Part shown: positions 1-8,226 of the stretch, in pieces
Position numbering within the stretch: position 1 is the stretch's first letter
How the letters are laid out: every line of letters starts with the position of its first letter
Assembly: GCA_038125725.1 (NCBI GenBank)
Contig: JAYPEK010000079.1
Coordinates: 1-12,802, forward strand
Source of the DNA: TMED8 sp038125725
GTDB taxonomy: Bacteria > Pseudomonadota > Alphaproteobacteria > Rhodospirillales > Casp-alpha2
DNA length: 12,802 nucleotides
Reading direction: 5' to 3'
The notes under the pieces: model-generated
Databases searched by the model: none
The model's input: the letters and a program-made list of their open reading frames with translations, nothing else
Told to the model about the DNA's origin: nothing
Made by a program: the position numbers and the translations under genes

Positions 1-2908
1 GGCTCAAGGGCTGGGTCGGCGCCGGTTCCGGCTGGGGCGCCGTGCGCGCCCAGGCCGGCAGCGCCGTCTCGCCGCCGCCCAGGGGCAGCGGCGCCTCCGC
101 CTGCTTGGGCTCCACGGTCTGCGGCGAGGTCAGGCGCAGGATGGTTTCGCCTTCCACCTCGGCCGCCAGCGTCTCGGTGGCGGGAAGCGTCTTCAGTCCT
201 TCCTGCACCAGCCGGTACCAGCAGCCGTCATCCAGCTCGCTTTTCCCTTGCCAGCCGCAGACATAGAGCCTGTCCTCGGCGCGGGTCATGGCGACGTAGA
301 GAAGGCGGCGGTATTCCTGCTCGGTGGCGGCGCGGGCCGCTTCGGCGATGCCGCCGGTAACGCTTTCCTCCAAGTCCTTGAAGGCGGGCCAGAGGACGAA
401 CGGATCGTCCGTTTCCAGGCCGCTCCAGCGAATGCGGTCGGCCAGCTGCGGCGCGGGCAGCGAACAGCTGTCGGCCAGGAACACGATGCCCGCCTGCAGG
501 CCCTTGGCGCCGTGGGTGGTCATCACCCGGACTTCGCCGCCGCTCTGTTCCAGGTCGCGCTTCACTTCCGTTTCGCCGTACTCGATCCAGTGCAGGAAGC
601 GTTCCAGCGACGGCGCGTGGTCGCGCTCGAAATCCAGCGTCAGGCCCATGAACTCGTCGATGGGATCGGCGGCCTCGGGGCCCAGGTGGGCGAGCAGCGA
701 TTCGCGCCCGCCGGCGCTCAGGATGGCGGTGAAGAACTCGTAGGGCGGCATGGTATCGGCGCGCGCCAGAAGCGCCGCCAGGCGGGTGTGCGCCTCGGTA
801 TAGGCTGCCTCGTCCCGTCGCCGCGAAAGTTCGGCCCAGAGCTTGCCCTTGCGGCCGTAGGCGAGGTCGAACAGCGCCTCTTCGTCCATCTCAACGAAGG
901 GCCCCTTGAGCAGCGTCGCGCTGTTCAGGTCGTCGTCCGGCAACAGCGCAAAACGCCCCGCTGCCACCAGGTCCATGACGCCCAGGTGTTCGGTCAGGAC
1001 GATGCGGTCGCGCCCGGCGACGGGGATGTCGCGGTCCTTCAGCGCCCGCACGATCTCCTCGGCGAAGGCGCCGCGCGTCCTAACCAAGATCATCACGTCG
1101 CCGGGCTGGATCGGCCGGCCCTGGGATTCCAGTTTTTCGCCGCTTTCCAGCCAGCCCTGGATGGTGACGGCGATGCGTTCCGCCAGGCGCACGTCGGGGC
1201 TCATGGCGGAAACCTGGTCCAAGGGCGCGTCCCAGGGGTCTTCGTCGCCGGCCTCGAGCGGTTTTTCCGTCGGCCACAGTTCCACCAGGCCGGCCTCGCC
1301 GGCGCGCGACGGCAGGTGGCGGACCCGCTTGCCGCCCCAGGTCAGGCCGTCGGCGGCCAGCTCGCGTTCGAACACCGCGTCCACCGCCTGCAAGACCGCC
1401 GGTGTCGAACGCCAAGACAGCGCCAGTTCCACCGGGTTCCAGGGCGTGCCGGCGGCGCGCGCCTGCCCGCCTAGGCGGTCGCCGGTCTTGCCGAACTCCG
1501 CCGGGTCGGCGCCCTGGAAGGAATAGATCGATTGCTTCTCGTCGCCGACGGCGAACAGCGTTCGGGGCTGGTCGGTTTCGCGTCCGGCGCCGGAGAAGAA
1601 GTCGCCGGCCAGCGCATCGATCACCCGCCACTGCACCGGGCTGGTGTCCTGGGCCTCGTCGACCAGGATATGGTCGATGCCGCCGTCGAGCTTAAAATGC
1701 ACCCAGGAAACGCGGCCCGGCGTATCCAACAGTGCCTGCGCCTTCTCGATCAGGTCGTCGTAGTCGACCAGCGCGCGCAACCGCTTCAGCCCTTCGTAGG
1801 CTTCCAGCAACGCCATGCCGACGGTCAGCAGCGCGCGGGTGTTGTCGGCGATGGCGACGGCCTTCAGGGTCTCGCTGACGGCGTGCACGCGGTCCTGTTC
1901 GGCAAGCAGGGCATCCAAGGCGGCGGGGTGTGCTTCCGCCGGGTTCTTGGTGATCAGCCGCGATTGCGCGGTCGGTTCCAGTTTCTGGGTCAGGAAGATG
2001 CGGGCGTAGTCCGTCATGAAGGTGGCGGCGCGGTTGGGCACATCGGCGTCCAGCCATTGGCGCAGTTTCGCGGCGCGATCCTTATCGGTGGCGGTGCCTT
2101 CCGAAAGTGCTGTTACCGCGCCCAGCAGGCCAACGCCGTTGAAGGCGCCCTCCGCCGAGGCGGCGGCGAGGATGCTTTCCGGGGTGTCGCCGTCCGTAAG
2201 CCCCAGTTGCCGGCGGCCCGCCGCCAGCAGGTTCCTGAGCCCGCCCTGTGCCGCGACCATGGCGTGCAGCTTGTGGCGGCCGGCATCCAGTTCCGCCATC
2301 AGATCGGCGAAGCCCGATTCGTCGACCAATCCGGCCAGGTGTTCGAGGGCGCCGTTCAAATCCGCGTCGCCACGCCCAGCCGCGCGTTCGAACACCCGAT
2401 CGCGCGCCCATTCGCGCAGTTCCATGGCGCGGCGTTCGTCGATGACGGTGAAATGCGGCGGCAATCCCGATTCCAGCGGAAACCGGCCCAGCAGCGATTC
2501 GCAGAACGAGTGGATGGTGCGGATGCGCAGGCCTTCGGGCGCGTCGATGGTTTCGGCGAAGAGGCGGCGGGCGCGCGCCGCCTCCTCGTCGCCGGCCGGG
2601 CGGCCGAACAGGGCCGCCAGGTCTTTCGCCAGTTGCTCGGGCGTTTCGGCGGCCCATTGGCCCAGGCGGTCGTTCAGCCGGTTGGCCATCTCGGCGGCGG
2701 CGGCCTTGGTGAAGGTCAGGCAGAGGATGCGGTGTGCCGGGGTGCCGGCCAGCAACAGGCACGAGATGCGGTCCACCAGCACCCGGGTCTTGCCGGTGCC
2801 GGCGTTGGCGGACACCCAGACCGAGCCCATGGGATCGGCGGCCGTCACCTGGGCGCCGATGCCCTGGGCCAGGATTTGTTCGCGGCTCTCGGTGTTTGGG
2901 GCGCTCAT
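1..2908 (-). CDS. addA: AddA, helicase subunit of AddAB double-strand-break repair helicase-nuclease (C-terminus cut by window edge)
   Basis: UvrD/Rep-type (SF1A) helicase subunit of AddAB, which resects double-strand DNA ends for RecA-dependent recombination, the counterpart of RecBCD. The frame starts at ATG 2908 and stays open to base 1, giving 969 residues. Visible motifs: Walker A ANAGTGKT (34-41), motif Ia TFTKAAAAEM (65-74), TIHSF (131-135), Walker B DEAQD (417-421), VGDEKQSIY (454-462), LSWRS, HGAKGL (799-804) and MTRAED (874-879). The last visible residues are a Pro-rich linker, so the C-terminal RecB-like nuclease, roughly 200 residues in relatives, should lie beyond the left edge and cannot be assessed. 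The start is fixed by the 4-nt ATGA overlap with addB, which implies translational coupling. Last visible gene of the minus-strand operon. Function is inferred from the motifs and the addB neighbour; identity is very secure. Confidence 0.96.
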   Translation of the reverse strand, partial: MSAPNTESREQILAQGIGAQVTAADPMGSVWVSANAGTGKTRVLVDRISCLLLAGTPAHRILCLTFTKAAAAEMANRLNDRLGQWAAETPEQLAKDLAALFGRPAGDEEAARARRLFAETIDAPEGLRIRTIHSFCESLLGRFPLESGLPPHFTVIDERRAMELREWARDRVFERAAGRGDADLNGALEHLAGLVDESGFADLMAELDAGRHKLHAMVAAQGGLRNLLAAGRRQLGLTDGDTPESILAAASAEGAFNGVGLLGAVTALSEGTATDKDRAAKLRQWLDADVPNRAATFMTDYARIFLTQKLEPTAQSRLITKNPAEAHPAALDALLAEQDRVHAVSETLKAVAIADNTRALLTVGMALLEAYEGLKRLRALVDYDDLIEKAQALLDTPGRVSWVHFKLDGGIDHILVDEAQDTSPVQWRVIDALAGDFFSGAGRETDQPRTLFAVGDEKQSIYSFQGADPAEFGKTGDRLGGQARAAGTPWNPVELALSWRSTPAVLQAVDAVFERELAADGLTWGGKRVRHLPSRAGEAGLVELWPTEKPLEAGDEDPWDAPLDQVSAMSPDVRLAERIAVTIQGWLESGEKLESQGRPIQPGDVMILVRTRGAFAEEIVRALKDRDIPVAGRDRIVLTEHLGVMDLVAAGRFALLPDDDLNSATLLKGPFVEMDEEALFDLAYGRKGKLWAELSRRRDEAAYTEAHTRLAALLARADTMPPYEFFTAILSAGGRESLLAHLGPEAADPIDEFMGLTLDFERDHAPSLERFLHWIEYGETEVKRDLEQSGGEVRVMTTHGAKGLQAGIVFLADSCSLPAPQLADRIRWSGLETDDPFVLWPAFKDLEESVTGGIAEAARAATEQEYRRLLYVAMTRAEDRLYVCGWQGKSELDDGCWYRLVQEGLKTLPATETLAAEVEGETILRLTSPQTVEPKQAEAPLPLGGGETALPAWARTAPQPEPAPTQPLS

Positions 2909-5877
2909 GTGCGCCGCCTTCCACGCCATTCCTTGACGCGGGCCAGATGGTCGAAATCGCCGAAGCGGTTGAGGAACTGTGGGCGCGGCTGCGAGAGATA
3001 GGGCGTTTCCGGGTCCTCGAAACGATGCAGCAGCTTGGTTACGCCCAGCAAGGTCTTGGCGACGGTTTCCTCGACGTCGAGCTTGAGGACGCGTTCCTCG
3101 CCGGGTTGGCGGCCGCCGGAAAGCCGCATATAGATCAGCTGCGCCACGTCGCCCGCGTCCAAACCCTCGAAGCCGCCGGATTGCGCCATCGCCGCCTCCA
3201 GCGGTAGTTGCGGGTTCCAGCCGGCCTCGACCTGCTTGGCGGTGGGGGCGGTGCCGGTCTTGTAGTCGATGACCGCATAGCCGACGTCGGCGCGGCAGTC
3301 GATGCGGTCGGCCCGCGCGATGACGGTGAAGTCGCCCCTGAGCCCTTCGATCTTCAGTTCCCCACGGGATTCCGTGGCGGCGGTGGTGAAGCCCGCCTGG
3401 CGCCGGCGTTTCTCGTTGACGACGAACCAGTGCGCGATGCGCTGGAAGCGCGGCCACCAGATGGCGGCGACGCCGGGCCGCGCCAGGTGGCTTTCGAACA
3501 ATTCTCGGCCGATCTCCAGCAGGCGCCGCTCGGCGTCGTCGGGGATGGCGTCGGGAAAGTCCTTGATGAAACGGTCGAGCGCATCGTGCACGATGGTGCC
3601 GCGTTCCGCCGCGCCGGGATCGGCCTGCAGCGGGTCCAGCGGTTCGAGCTTCAGGATGCGTCCGGCGTAAATCGCATAAGGGTCGCGCACCAGGGTCTCG
3701 ATGCGGGTGACGGAAAGCTCGCGGGGGCGCGCGTCGGCGGGGGGTCTGGGCGCCGGTGGCGGCGCGGCGCGCGGGCCGGCCGGGCGGTCGAGCGCCGCGG
3801 CCCATTCGAGCCAGGGCTCGTCCGTATGCAAGGCGTCCACCAGCCCGAGGCGTTCCAGCAGATTGTCGAGCCGCCGGAGCCAGCGGCAGGGCACCGTCGG
3901 CGCGCCGCCGACGCGTTCGGCGCGGGTCATCACCACCTCCGGTGCGCCCAGCCCCTGGACGAAATCGTGCGCGGTGAGGCCGATGCGCCGTTCCGGCAGG
4001 GGAAGGCCGAAGGCGTCGGCCATGGGGCGGCTCATCCACGGGCTGGCCTCGGCCTCGGGCGGCCAGGTGCCCTCGTTGAGGCCGCCCAGGATCATCATGT
4101 CGGCGCGCTGCAGCCGCGCTTCCAACAGGCCCCAGATGAACAGGCGCGGATGCGTGCCGTAGTTGGGCCGCACCTGGCGCCCGGCCATGGCGGCCTCGAA
4201 CAGGGCCGGATAATCGCCGGGGCGGAGCGCGCCCAAGGCCGGCGCGGCGTCGATCAGATCACCCATCAGCGCCGCCGCCGCCTCGCCGGCCTCGCCGGCC
4301 CAGAGCGCCGCGCCGCCGTTTTCCGTATCGGTGGCGGCGAGCGCCTCGGCGGTTTGGAGATGCGCGGCCACCAGATCCGCGAGCGGCGCACCGTTGAGCA
4401 CGAAAATATCGCCTAGCGGCGCCAGGGCCGCTTGCAGCCGGTCCAGGAACCCGAGCAGGTCGGGGCTGGGCTTCTTGCGCGATTGCGCCAGTGCCGCCCT
4501 GAGCCCCTCGAGCCCGGGCGCCGGCCTCGGACCCCTGAGCGCCAGAATTTCGAGCTCGCGCGCCAGGCGCCGGCAGTCCGCCGGCGATCCGCCGACGGCG
4601 GCCATGGGATGCTTCAATAGCGCCAGCAACGCCACCGGGCCGAGCCCATCGGCGGCGGCTTCCGCCAGGAGCGAGAGAAAGGCGCCGGGCGGCGTCTGGC
4701 CCAAGGGCGTGCCGGCGGAATCGTCGATCTCCACGTCCCAGCGACGGAGCTCGGCGGCGACACGTCGGGCCAGACCGCGGTCCGGCGTTACCAGCGCCGC
4801 CGTGCGCCCTGGCAGGTCGAGGGCGCGGCGCATCATCAGCGCGATGACAGCGGCCTCTTCCTGCGGGCCGGGGCAATCGACGCGTTCGACGCCGGCCAAC
4901 GCCGCGTCGGCGTCATGCGGCTCCGGAAATCCCAGATGACCGGCCTCCGCCGGGGCGAGGGCTGCGTTGATCAGCGCCGCGCGGGCCTCCGGCGCGCGCG
5001 TGCCCACCGCCGCCGGCCACGTTGCTACCTCGGCGCGGTCGACACCCAGATGGGTGATCAATTGCGCCATGCCGTATTGTGGGTGCGCCGGCGCCAGATG
5101 ATGCCAGGTTTCGTCAGGCGCCTCGCGGTCGAGCCCGGGCAGCACCACCGCGCCCGCCGGCAACTGCGCCACCGTGGCCAGCAGGTCGGCGGTGGCCGGG
5201 ATCGAGCCTGTCGAGCCGGCGGCGATCACCGGGTGCGCCGGCGGCGCGTTCAGCCACATGCGATTGCGTGCTTCCAACAGCCGGTTGCGTCGGTCGGCCG
5301 GGTCGAGCGCCCCTTCCGCCGCCAAAAGCCCGGGCCAGAGCTCGGTCAGCAGTTGCAGGAAATCCAGCGTGATGCGCCAGTGTTCGGCGAAATCGGCGGG
5401 CACCAGGTCTTCGAGGCCGGCGAAGTCGAGCCGTTCGGTGTGCACCTGGTCCAAGAGCCGGGCCAGTTCGCGCGCCAGGAACATGGCCTGCTCCGGCGTT
5501 TCGGAGGTATCGGGGCGCGCCATCACTAGCCTGGTCAGCAGCAATTGCCGGCGGAGCCCACCGACGGCGGGCGGCAGTTGCAGGGCGCCGTCGCCGGGCT
5601 CGAGGCCGGAATCCCAGCCGCCGATGAGCAGTTCCTCGTCCTCCATGTCGCCGAGCGGCAGCATGCGGGGCAGCAGCATCGGCCGGCCGGCGCCGAGCCT
5701 GAGGAAAGCGTCTGCCAGCGCGCGCCCGGCGCGGCGCGTCGGCAAAAGCACGGTCATGGCGGCCAGCGCTTCCGGGCGGCCGCCAGCCATGTCGGTCAGT
5801 CCGGCCGCCAGCGCGTCGACGAACGGCCAGCCGGCCGGAATGGTGTAGACGTTCGGCTTGGCTGGCGCTTCCGCCAT
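2905..5877 (-). CDS. addB: AddB, nuclease subunit of AddAB double-strand-break repair complex
   Basis: A 990-residue partner of AddA, close to the usual alphaproteobacterial AddB length of about 1000. The N-terminus carries the family-like YTIPAGWPFVDALAAG (about 11-26) and TVLLPTRRAGRAL, a UvrD-like fold in which I see no clear Walker A motif, as usual for AddB. The C-terminal PD-(D/E)XK nuclease is visible as RADRID, then IDYKTG (D871, K873), then a downstream Q-P-L-E-A-A segment. This domain cuts one strand during end processing. No obvious four-cysteine iron-sulfur cluster pattern is seen, unlike Bacillus AddB. The start at ATG 5877 shares one base with the murU stop (TGATG) and the stop overlaps addA by 4 nt (ATGA), so it is probably translated by coupling on both sides. 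The open frame continues upstream of 5877, but that part is an out-of-frame shadow of murU. Confidence 0.96.
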   Translation of the reverse strand: MAEAPAKPNVYTIPAGWPFVDALAAGLTDMAGGRPEALAAMTVLLPTRRAGRALADAFLRLGAGRPMLLPRMLPLGDMEDEELLIGGWDSGLEPGDGALQLPPAVGGLRRQLLLTRLVMARPDTSETPEQAMFLARELARLLDQVHTERLDFAGLEDLVPADFAEHWRITLDFLQLLTELWPGLLAAEGALDPADRRNRLLEARNRMWLNAPPAHPVIAAGSTGSIPATADLLATVAQLPAGAVVLPGLDREAPDETWHHLAPAHPQYGMAQLITHLGVDRAEVATWPAAVGTRAPEARAALINAALAPAEAGHLGFPEPHDADAALAGVERVDCPGPQEEAAVIALMMRRALDLPGRTAALVTPDRGLARRVAAELRRWDVEIDDSAGTPLGQTPPGAFLSLLAEAAADGLGPVALLALLKHPMAAVGGSPADCRRLARELEILALRGPRPAPGLEGLRAALAQSRKKPSPDLLGFLDRLQAALAPLGDIFVLNGAPLADLVAAHLQTAEALAATDTENGGAALWAGEAGEAAAALMGDLIDAAPALGALRPGDYPALFEAAMAGRQVRPNYGTHPRLFIWGLLEARLQRADMMILGGLNEGTWPPEAEASPWMSRPMADAFGLPLPERRIGLTAHDFVQGLGAPEVVMTRAERVGGAPTVPCRWLRRLDNLLERLGLVDALHTDEPWLEWAAALDRPAGPRAAPPPAPRPPADARPRELSVTRIETLVRDPYAIYAGRILKLEPLDPLQADPGAAERGTIVHDALDRFIKDFPDAIPDDAERRLLEIGRELFESHLARPGVAAIWWPRFQRIAHWFVVNEKRRRQAGFTTAATESRGELKIEGLRGDFTVIARADRIDCRADVGYAVIDYKTGTAPTAKQVEAGWNPQLPLEAAMAQSGGFEGLDAGDVAQLIYMRLSGGRQPGEERVLKLDVEETVAKTLLGVTKLLHRFEDPETPYLSQPRPQFLNRFGDFDHLARVKEWRGRRRT

Positions 5878-6611
5878 CAACGGCGCCGCTGGCCGGGATA
5901 GGGTTCCTGCAGGAAGGCCTCGGCCTCCGCCAGGCCGTCGGGGGTACCGATATGGAACCACTCGCCATCGTGGATGACACCGAAGAGCCGTTCCGATTCC
6001 AAGACCCGGTCGTAGATCAGGTTGAGCGAAAACGGGCCGTCGGGGGTGTCTTCGAACAGTTCCGGCTTCAGGAACTGGATACCGGCGAACAGCCACGGCG
6101 CCACCTCCAGTTCCGGCCGCCGGGTCAGTTGCCCACAGGGCTCGCAGTTGAAGTCGCCGTTGCCGCGGTAGCCATAGGCCTCGACGGTGGAATGCAACAG
6201 CAACAGCCCGTCCATGCGCTCCGGATCCCAGATTTCCGCCATGCGACCTAGCGCGTCGGTCGGCCCGTTGAGCCAAAAGGCGTCGGCGTTGACGGCGATG
6301 AACGGCTCGGGCCCGAGCAACGGCAGCGCCTTCTTGACGCCGCCACCGGTCTCCAGCAATTCGTCCTCGCGCGAGATGGTGATCTTCGGCTGCGTCCGCT
6401 TGGCCAGGTGGCGCTCGATCTGTTCGGCCAGATGGTGGGTGTTGACGACGGCCTCCTCGACGCCGGCATCCGAAAGGCGGTCCAAGGCGTAGTCGATCAG
6501 CGGCCGGCCATCGAGCCGGATCATCGGTTTCGGAGTCCGATCGGTGATCGGGCGCATGCGGATGCCCTTGCCCGCCGCCAGCACCATCGCTCTCTTCGGC
6601 ATCGCCGCCAT
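5877..6611 (-). CDS. murU: N-acetylmuramate alpha-1-phosphate uridylyltransferase (MurU-like nucleotidyltransferase)
   Basis: A 244-residue sugar-phosphate nucleotidyltransferase. It has the signature LAAGKGIRMRPIT (11-23) followed by PKP (27-29), an ETGGG substrate/nucleotide motif near 87-91, and VNADAF with the metal-binding Asp at 110. MurU joins UTP and MurNAc-1-P to give UDP-MurNAc, so recycled cell wall sugar re-enters peptidoglycan synthesis downstream of MurA; this is known for Pseudomonas and Caulobacter homologues. Assignment to MurU over a generic NDP-sugar enzyme rests on the short length, its resemblance to Pseudomonas MurU as I recall it, and the kinase directly upstream (AmgK–MurU pair). 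I chose ATG 6611 because AAGGA sits 6 nt upstream inside the end of amgK; ATG 6602 is an alternative. It lies 2 nt after amgK and shares one base with addB. The cytoplasmic role is inferred, and substrate specificity is not proven from sequence. Confidence 0.88.
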   Translation of the reverse strand: MAAMPKRAMVLAAGKGIRMRPITDRTPKPMIRLDGRPLIDYALDRLSDAGVEEAVVNTHHLAEQIERHLAKRTQPKITISREDELLETGGGVKKALPLLGPEPFIAVNADAFWLNGPTDALGRMAEIWDPERMDGLLLLHSTVEAYGYRGNGDFNCEPCGQLTRRPELEVAPWLFAGIQFLKPELFEDTPDGPFSLNLIYDRVLESERLFGVIHDGEWFHIGTPDGLAEAEAFLQEPYPGQRRR

Positions 6612-6613
6612 GT

Positions 6614-7645
6614 TCAGTCCTTTTTGTTCGTCGCCGCGTCCGGAACGACGCGGGTCTCGGGCGGTAGTTCCGCCGCCATCCATTCGGCCATCGGCGCCAG
6701 CGCTGGATGCTTGAGCGCACGCTCCAACAGGCGCCACAGGCGGGGAATATGCACCAGATAATCGGGTTTTGCATCCCGCCGGCAGAGCCGCGTGAAAATG
6801 CCGATCACCTTGGCGTGCCGCCCCGCCGCGAGGACGGCGAAATCGCGCCGGAACGCCACCGCGTCGAGGCTAGGGAAGGCCGCGAGATAGCGCGCCATCA
6901 TGGCCGCGATCAATTCGTCCGCGATGTCGCGCCGGGCGTCTTCCAGCAGCGACATCAGGTCGTAGCCCGCGTGCCCGGCGAGAGCGTCCTGGAAATCCAG
7001 CAGCCCGCAGGCCGCGATCCCGTCGCGGTCCGGCCGCCAGATCAGGTTGTCCACGTGGTAGTCGCGCAGCACCAGGGTCGGCGCCGCCGCCAGCACCGGC
7101 GCGAACGCCCGGCGCCAGGCGTCGATGTAGCGCGCGCGCACAGCCTCGGGCGTTTCCCGGCCGAGCACGGCGGGCATGTACCAATCGGTCAGCAGCAGCG
7201 CCTCGGTCAGCAGTCGGTCTTCGTCGTAGGGCGGCAGGTGTGCCGGCACGGTTTCGGCGGCGGGACGGTGGTGCAGGTCGATCAGCAGATCGACGGCGAG
7301 GGCGTAGAGCGCATTCTCGTCGCCGCCTTGCGCGAGGACGCGGGTGTAGGTGTCGTCGCCCAAGTCCTCCAGCAGCAACAGACCGGCGTCTTGGTCTTCG
7401 GCCAGGATGCGCGGCGCCGAATAGCCGAACCCGGTGAGCAGCTCGGCGATGCGCACAAAGGGGCGCACGTCTTCCTGCGGCGGTGGCGCGTCCATCAGGA
7501 CGGCATGCTCTGAACCGCGGCTCAGCCGGTCGTAGCGCCGGAACGAGGCGTCGCCGGCCAGGGGGCGGCGCTTTGCCGTGTCCCAGCCGTGATCGGCCAG
7601 GAACCGGTCGATGACGGTTTTGCGCTCAGCCATGGATGGCACCAT
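6614..7645 (-). CDS. amgK: N-acetylmuramate/N-acetylglucosamine anomeric kinase (AmgK-like aminoglycoside phosphotransferase fold)
   Basis: A 343-residue APH-fold kinase. It shows the nucleotide-loop segment GDASFRRY (31-38), the catalytic-loop motif LRDYHVDNLIW (193-203, catalytic Asp195 and Asn200) and the metal-binding LLDFQDA (Asp217) followed by GHAGYDLMSLL. AmgK phosphorylates the anomeric carbon of recycled MurNAc (and GlcNAc) to make MurNAc-1-P for MurU, by-passing de novo UDP-MurNAc synthesis. Drug or other small-molecule kinases share this fold, but the adjacent murU and the DFQDA form of the motif favour AmgK. The start at ATG 7645 is preceded by GAGGGA with a 7-nt spacer. This gives a 20-nt overlap with the end of tsaE; ATG 7633 would shorten the overlap to 8 nt but has only a weak ribosome site. 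It ends 2 nt before murU. Confidence 0.88.
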   Translation of the reverse strand: MVPSMAERKTVIDRFLADHGWDTAKRRPLAGDASFRRYDRLSRGSEHAVLMDAPPPQEDVRPFVRIAELLTGFGYSAPRILAEDQDAGLLLLEDLGDDTYTRVLAQGGDENALYALAVDLLIDLHHRPAAETVPAHLPPYDEDRLLTEALLLTDWYMPAVLGRETPEAVRARYIDAWRRAFAPVLAAAPTLVLRDYHVDNLIWRPDRDGIAACGLLDFQDALAGHAGYDLMSLLEDARRDIADELIAAMMARYLAAFPSLDAVAFRRDFAVLAAGRHAKVIGIFTRLCRRDAKPDYLVHIPRLWRLLERALKHPALAPMAEWMAAELPPETRVVPDAATNKKD

Positions 7646-8141
7646 CGCCGATTCCCTCGATCAACTTCGCCCGCCAATAGCCGAACCCGGCGAGCCGCGC
7701 CCGGCGGGTGCCCGCGCGGGGCCCGTGGGTAAGGCGGATTTCCAGGCGGTCGGCCGGCAACAGGCCGTCCAGCCGCTCGGCCCATTCGATCAGCGCCACG
7801 CCATCGGCGAAGGCCTCCTCGATCCCCAGTTCCAGGGCTTCCTCCGGGTCCTCGATGCGGTAGAGATCGAAGTGATAAAGGGCGAGGGCATCGGCCTCGT
7901 AGGTCTGCAGCAGGGTGAAGGTGGGGCTCGGTACTTCCTCGTCGGGATTGGCGAGAACGGCGCGGATGAAGGCGCGGGCGAACACCGTCTTGCCGGTGCC
8001 GAGATCGCCGATCAGCCCGATCGTGTCTCCCCGTCCGGCGGCCTTCGCGACGCGGCGCGCGAGCGCTTCGGTGGCGGCTTCGTCCGCCAGGTCGAAAGCC
8101 AATTCAGACTCCATGTCCGGCGCTGCATCGTCGGTGCTCAT
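7626..8141 (-). CDS. tsaE: TsaE, tRNA threonylcarbamoyladenosine (t6A) synthesis ATPase
   Basis: A 171-residue P-loop ATPase, near the usual TsaE length of about 150-170. It carries Walker A GDLGTGKT (45-52), the family motifs PSPTF (71-75), YHFDLYR (89-95) and LIEWAER (118-124, Trp120). TsaE works with TsaB and TsaD in t6A37 formation on ANN-decoding tRNAs in the cytoplasm. It is the first gene of the minus-strand tsaE-amgK-murU-addB-addA operon. The start is uncertain: ATG 8147, 8141 and 8114 are all in frame and none has a good Shine-Dalgarno sequence. I chose 8141 because a predicted promoter puts transcription start at about 8143, suggesting a leaderless message. The C-terminal extension, rich in Arg and Gly, overlaps the start of amgK. 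Confidence 0.93.
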   Translation of the reverse strand: MSTDDAAPDMESELAFDLADEAATEALARRVAKAAGRGDTIGLIGDLGTGKTVFARAFIRAVLANPDEEVPSPTFTLLQTYEADALALYHFDLYRIEDPEEALELGIEEAFADGVALIEWAERLDGLLPADRLEIRLTHGPRAGTRRARLAGFGYWRAKLIEGIGDGAIHG

Positions 8142-8149
8142 GAGCATTA

Positions 8150-8178
8150 TTTGTACAGACGGGCTCTCAGGCGGACAA
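8150..8178 (-). promoter_or_regulatory. Predicted sigma70-type promoter of the tsaE operon
   Basis: On the minus strand, TTGTCC (8173-8178) is followed after exactly 17 nt by TACAAA (8150-8155). Each box matches 4 of 6 consensus bases. The predicted start site is near 8143, at or just before the tsaE ATG at 8141, so little or no leader would be left. The site lies in the 85-nt divergent gap between tsaE and the cytochrome gene. Inferred from sequence alone. Confidence 0.45.
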
Positions 8179-8226
8179 GCGCCGGGGCTTGCCCTCGGCG
8201 CCAGGACGCGCGACATTCGGGCGGCC

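Noticed and set aside
248..3001. Long plus-strand open frames opposite addA (for example 248-1474 and 1532-3001)
   Set aside because: They lie antisense to addA with clear helicase motifs. Their translations are rich in Arg, Gly, Gln and Ala with no family motif, as expected from third-position GC bias in a GC-rich genome.
3208..4416. A 402-residue plus-strand open frame opposite addB
   Set aside because: It is entirely antisense to addB and its sequence shows no recognisable domain; a shadow frame.
5878..6774. A much longer AddB with an upstream start, adding about 299 residues
   Set aside because: The added part is Arg-rich out-of-frame translation of murU. The family N-terminus (YTIPAGWPFVDAL) follows ATG 5877, which also overlaps the murU stop.
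8189..8217. Plus-strand TTGCCC-17-GACATT as a promoter for the cytochrome gene
   Set aside because: The -10 box matches only 3 of 6 bases and the start site would fall almost on the ATG; too weak to call, though some promoter must lie in this 85-nt gap or in tsaE.
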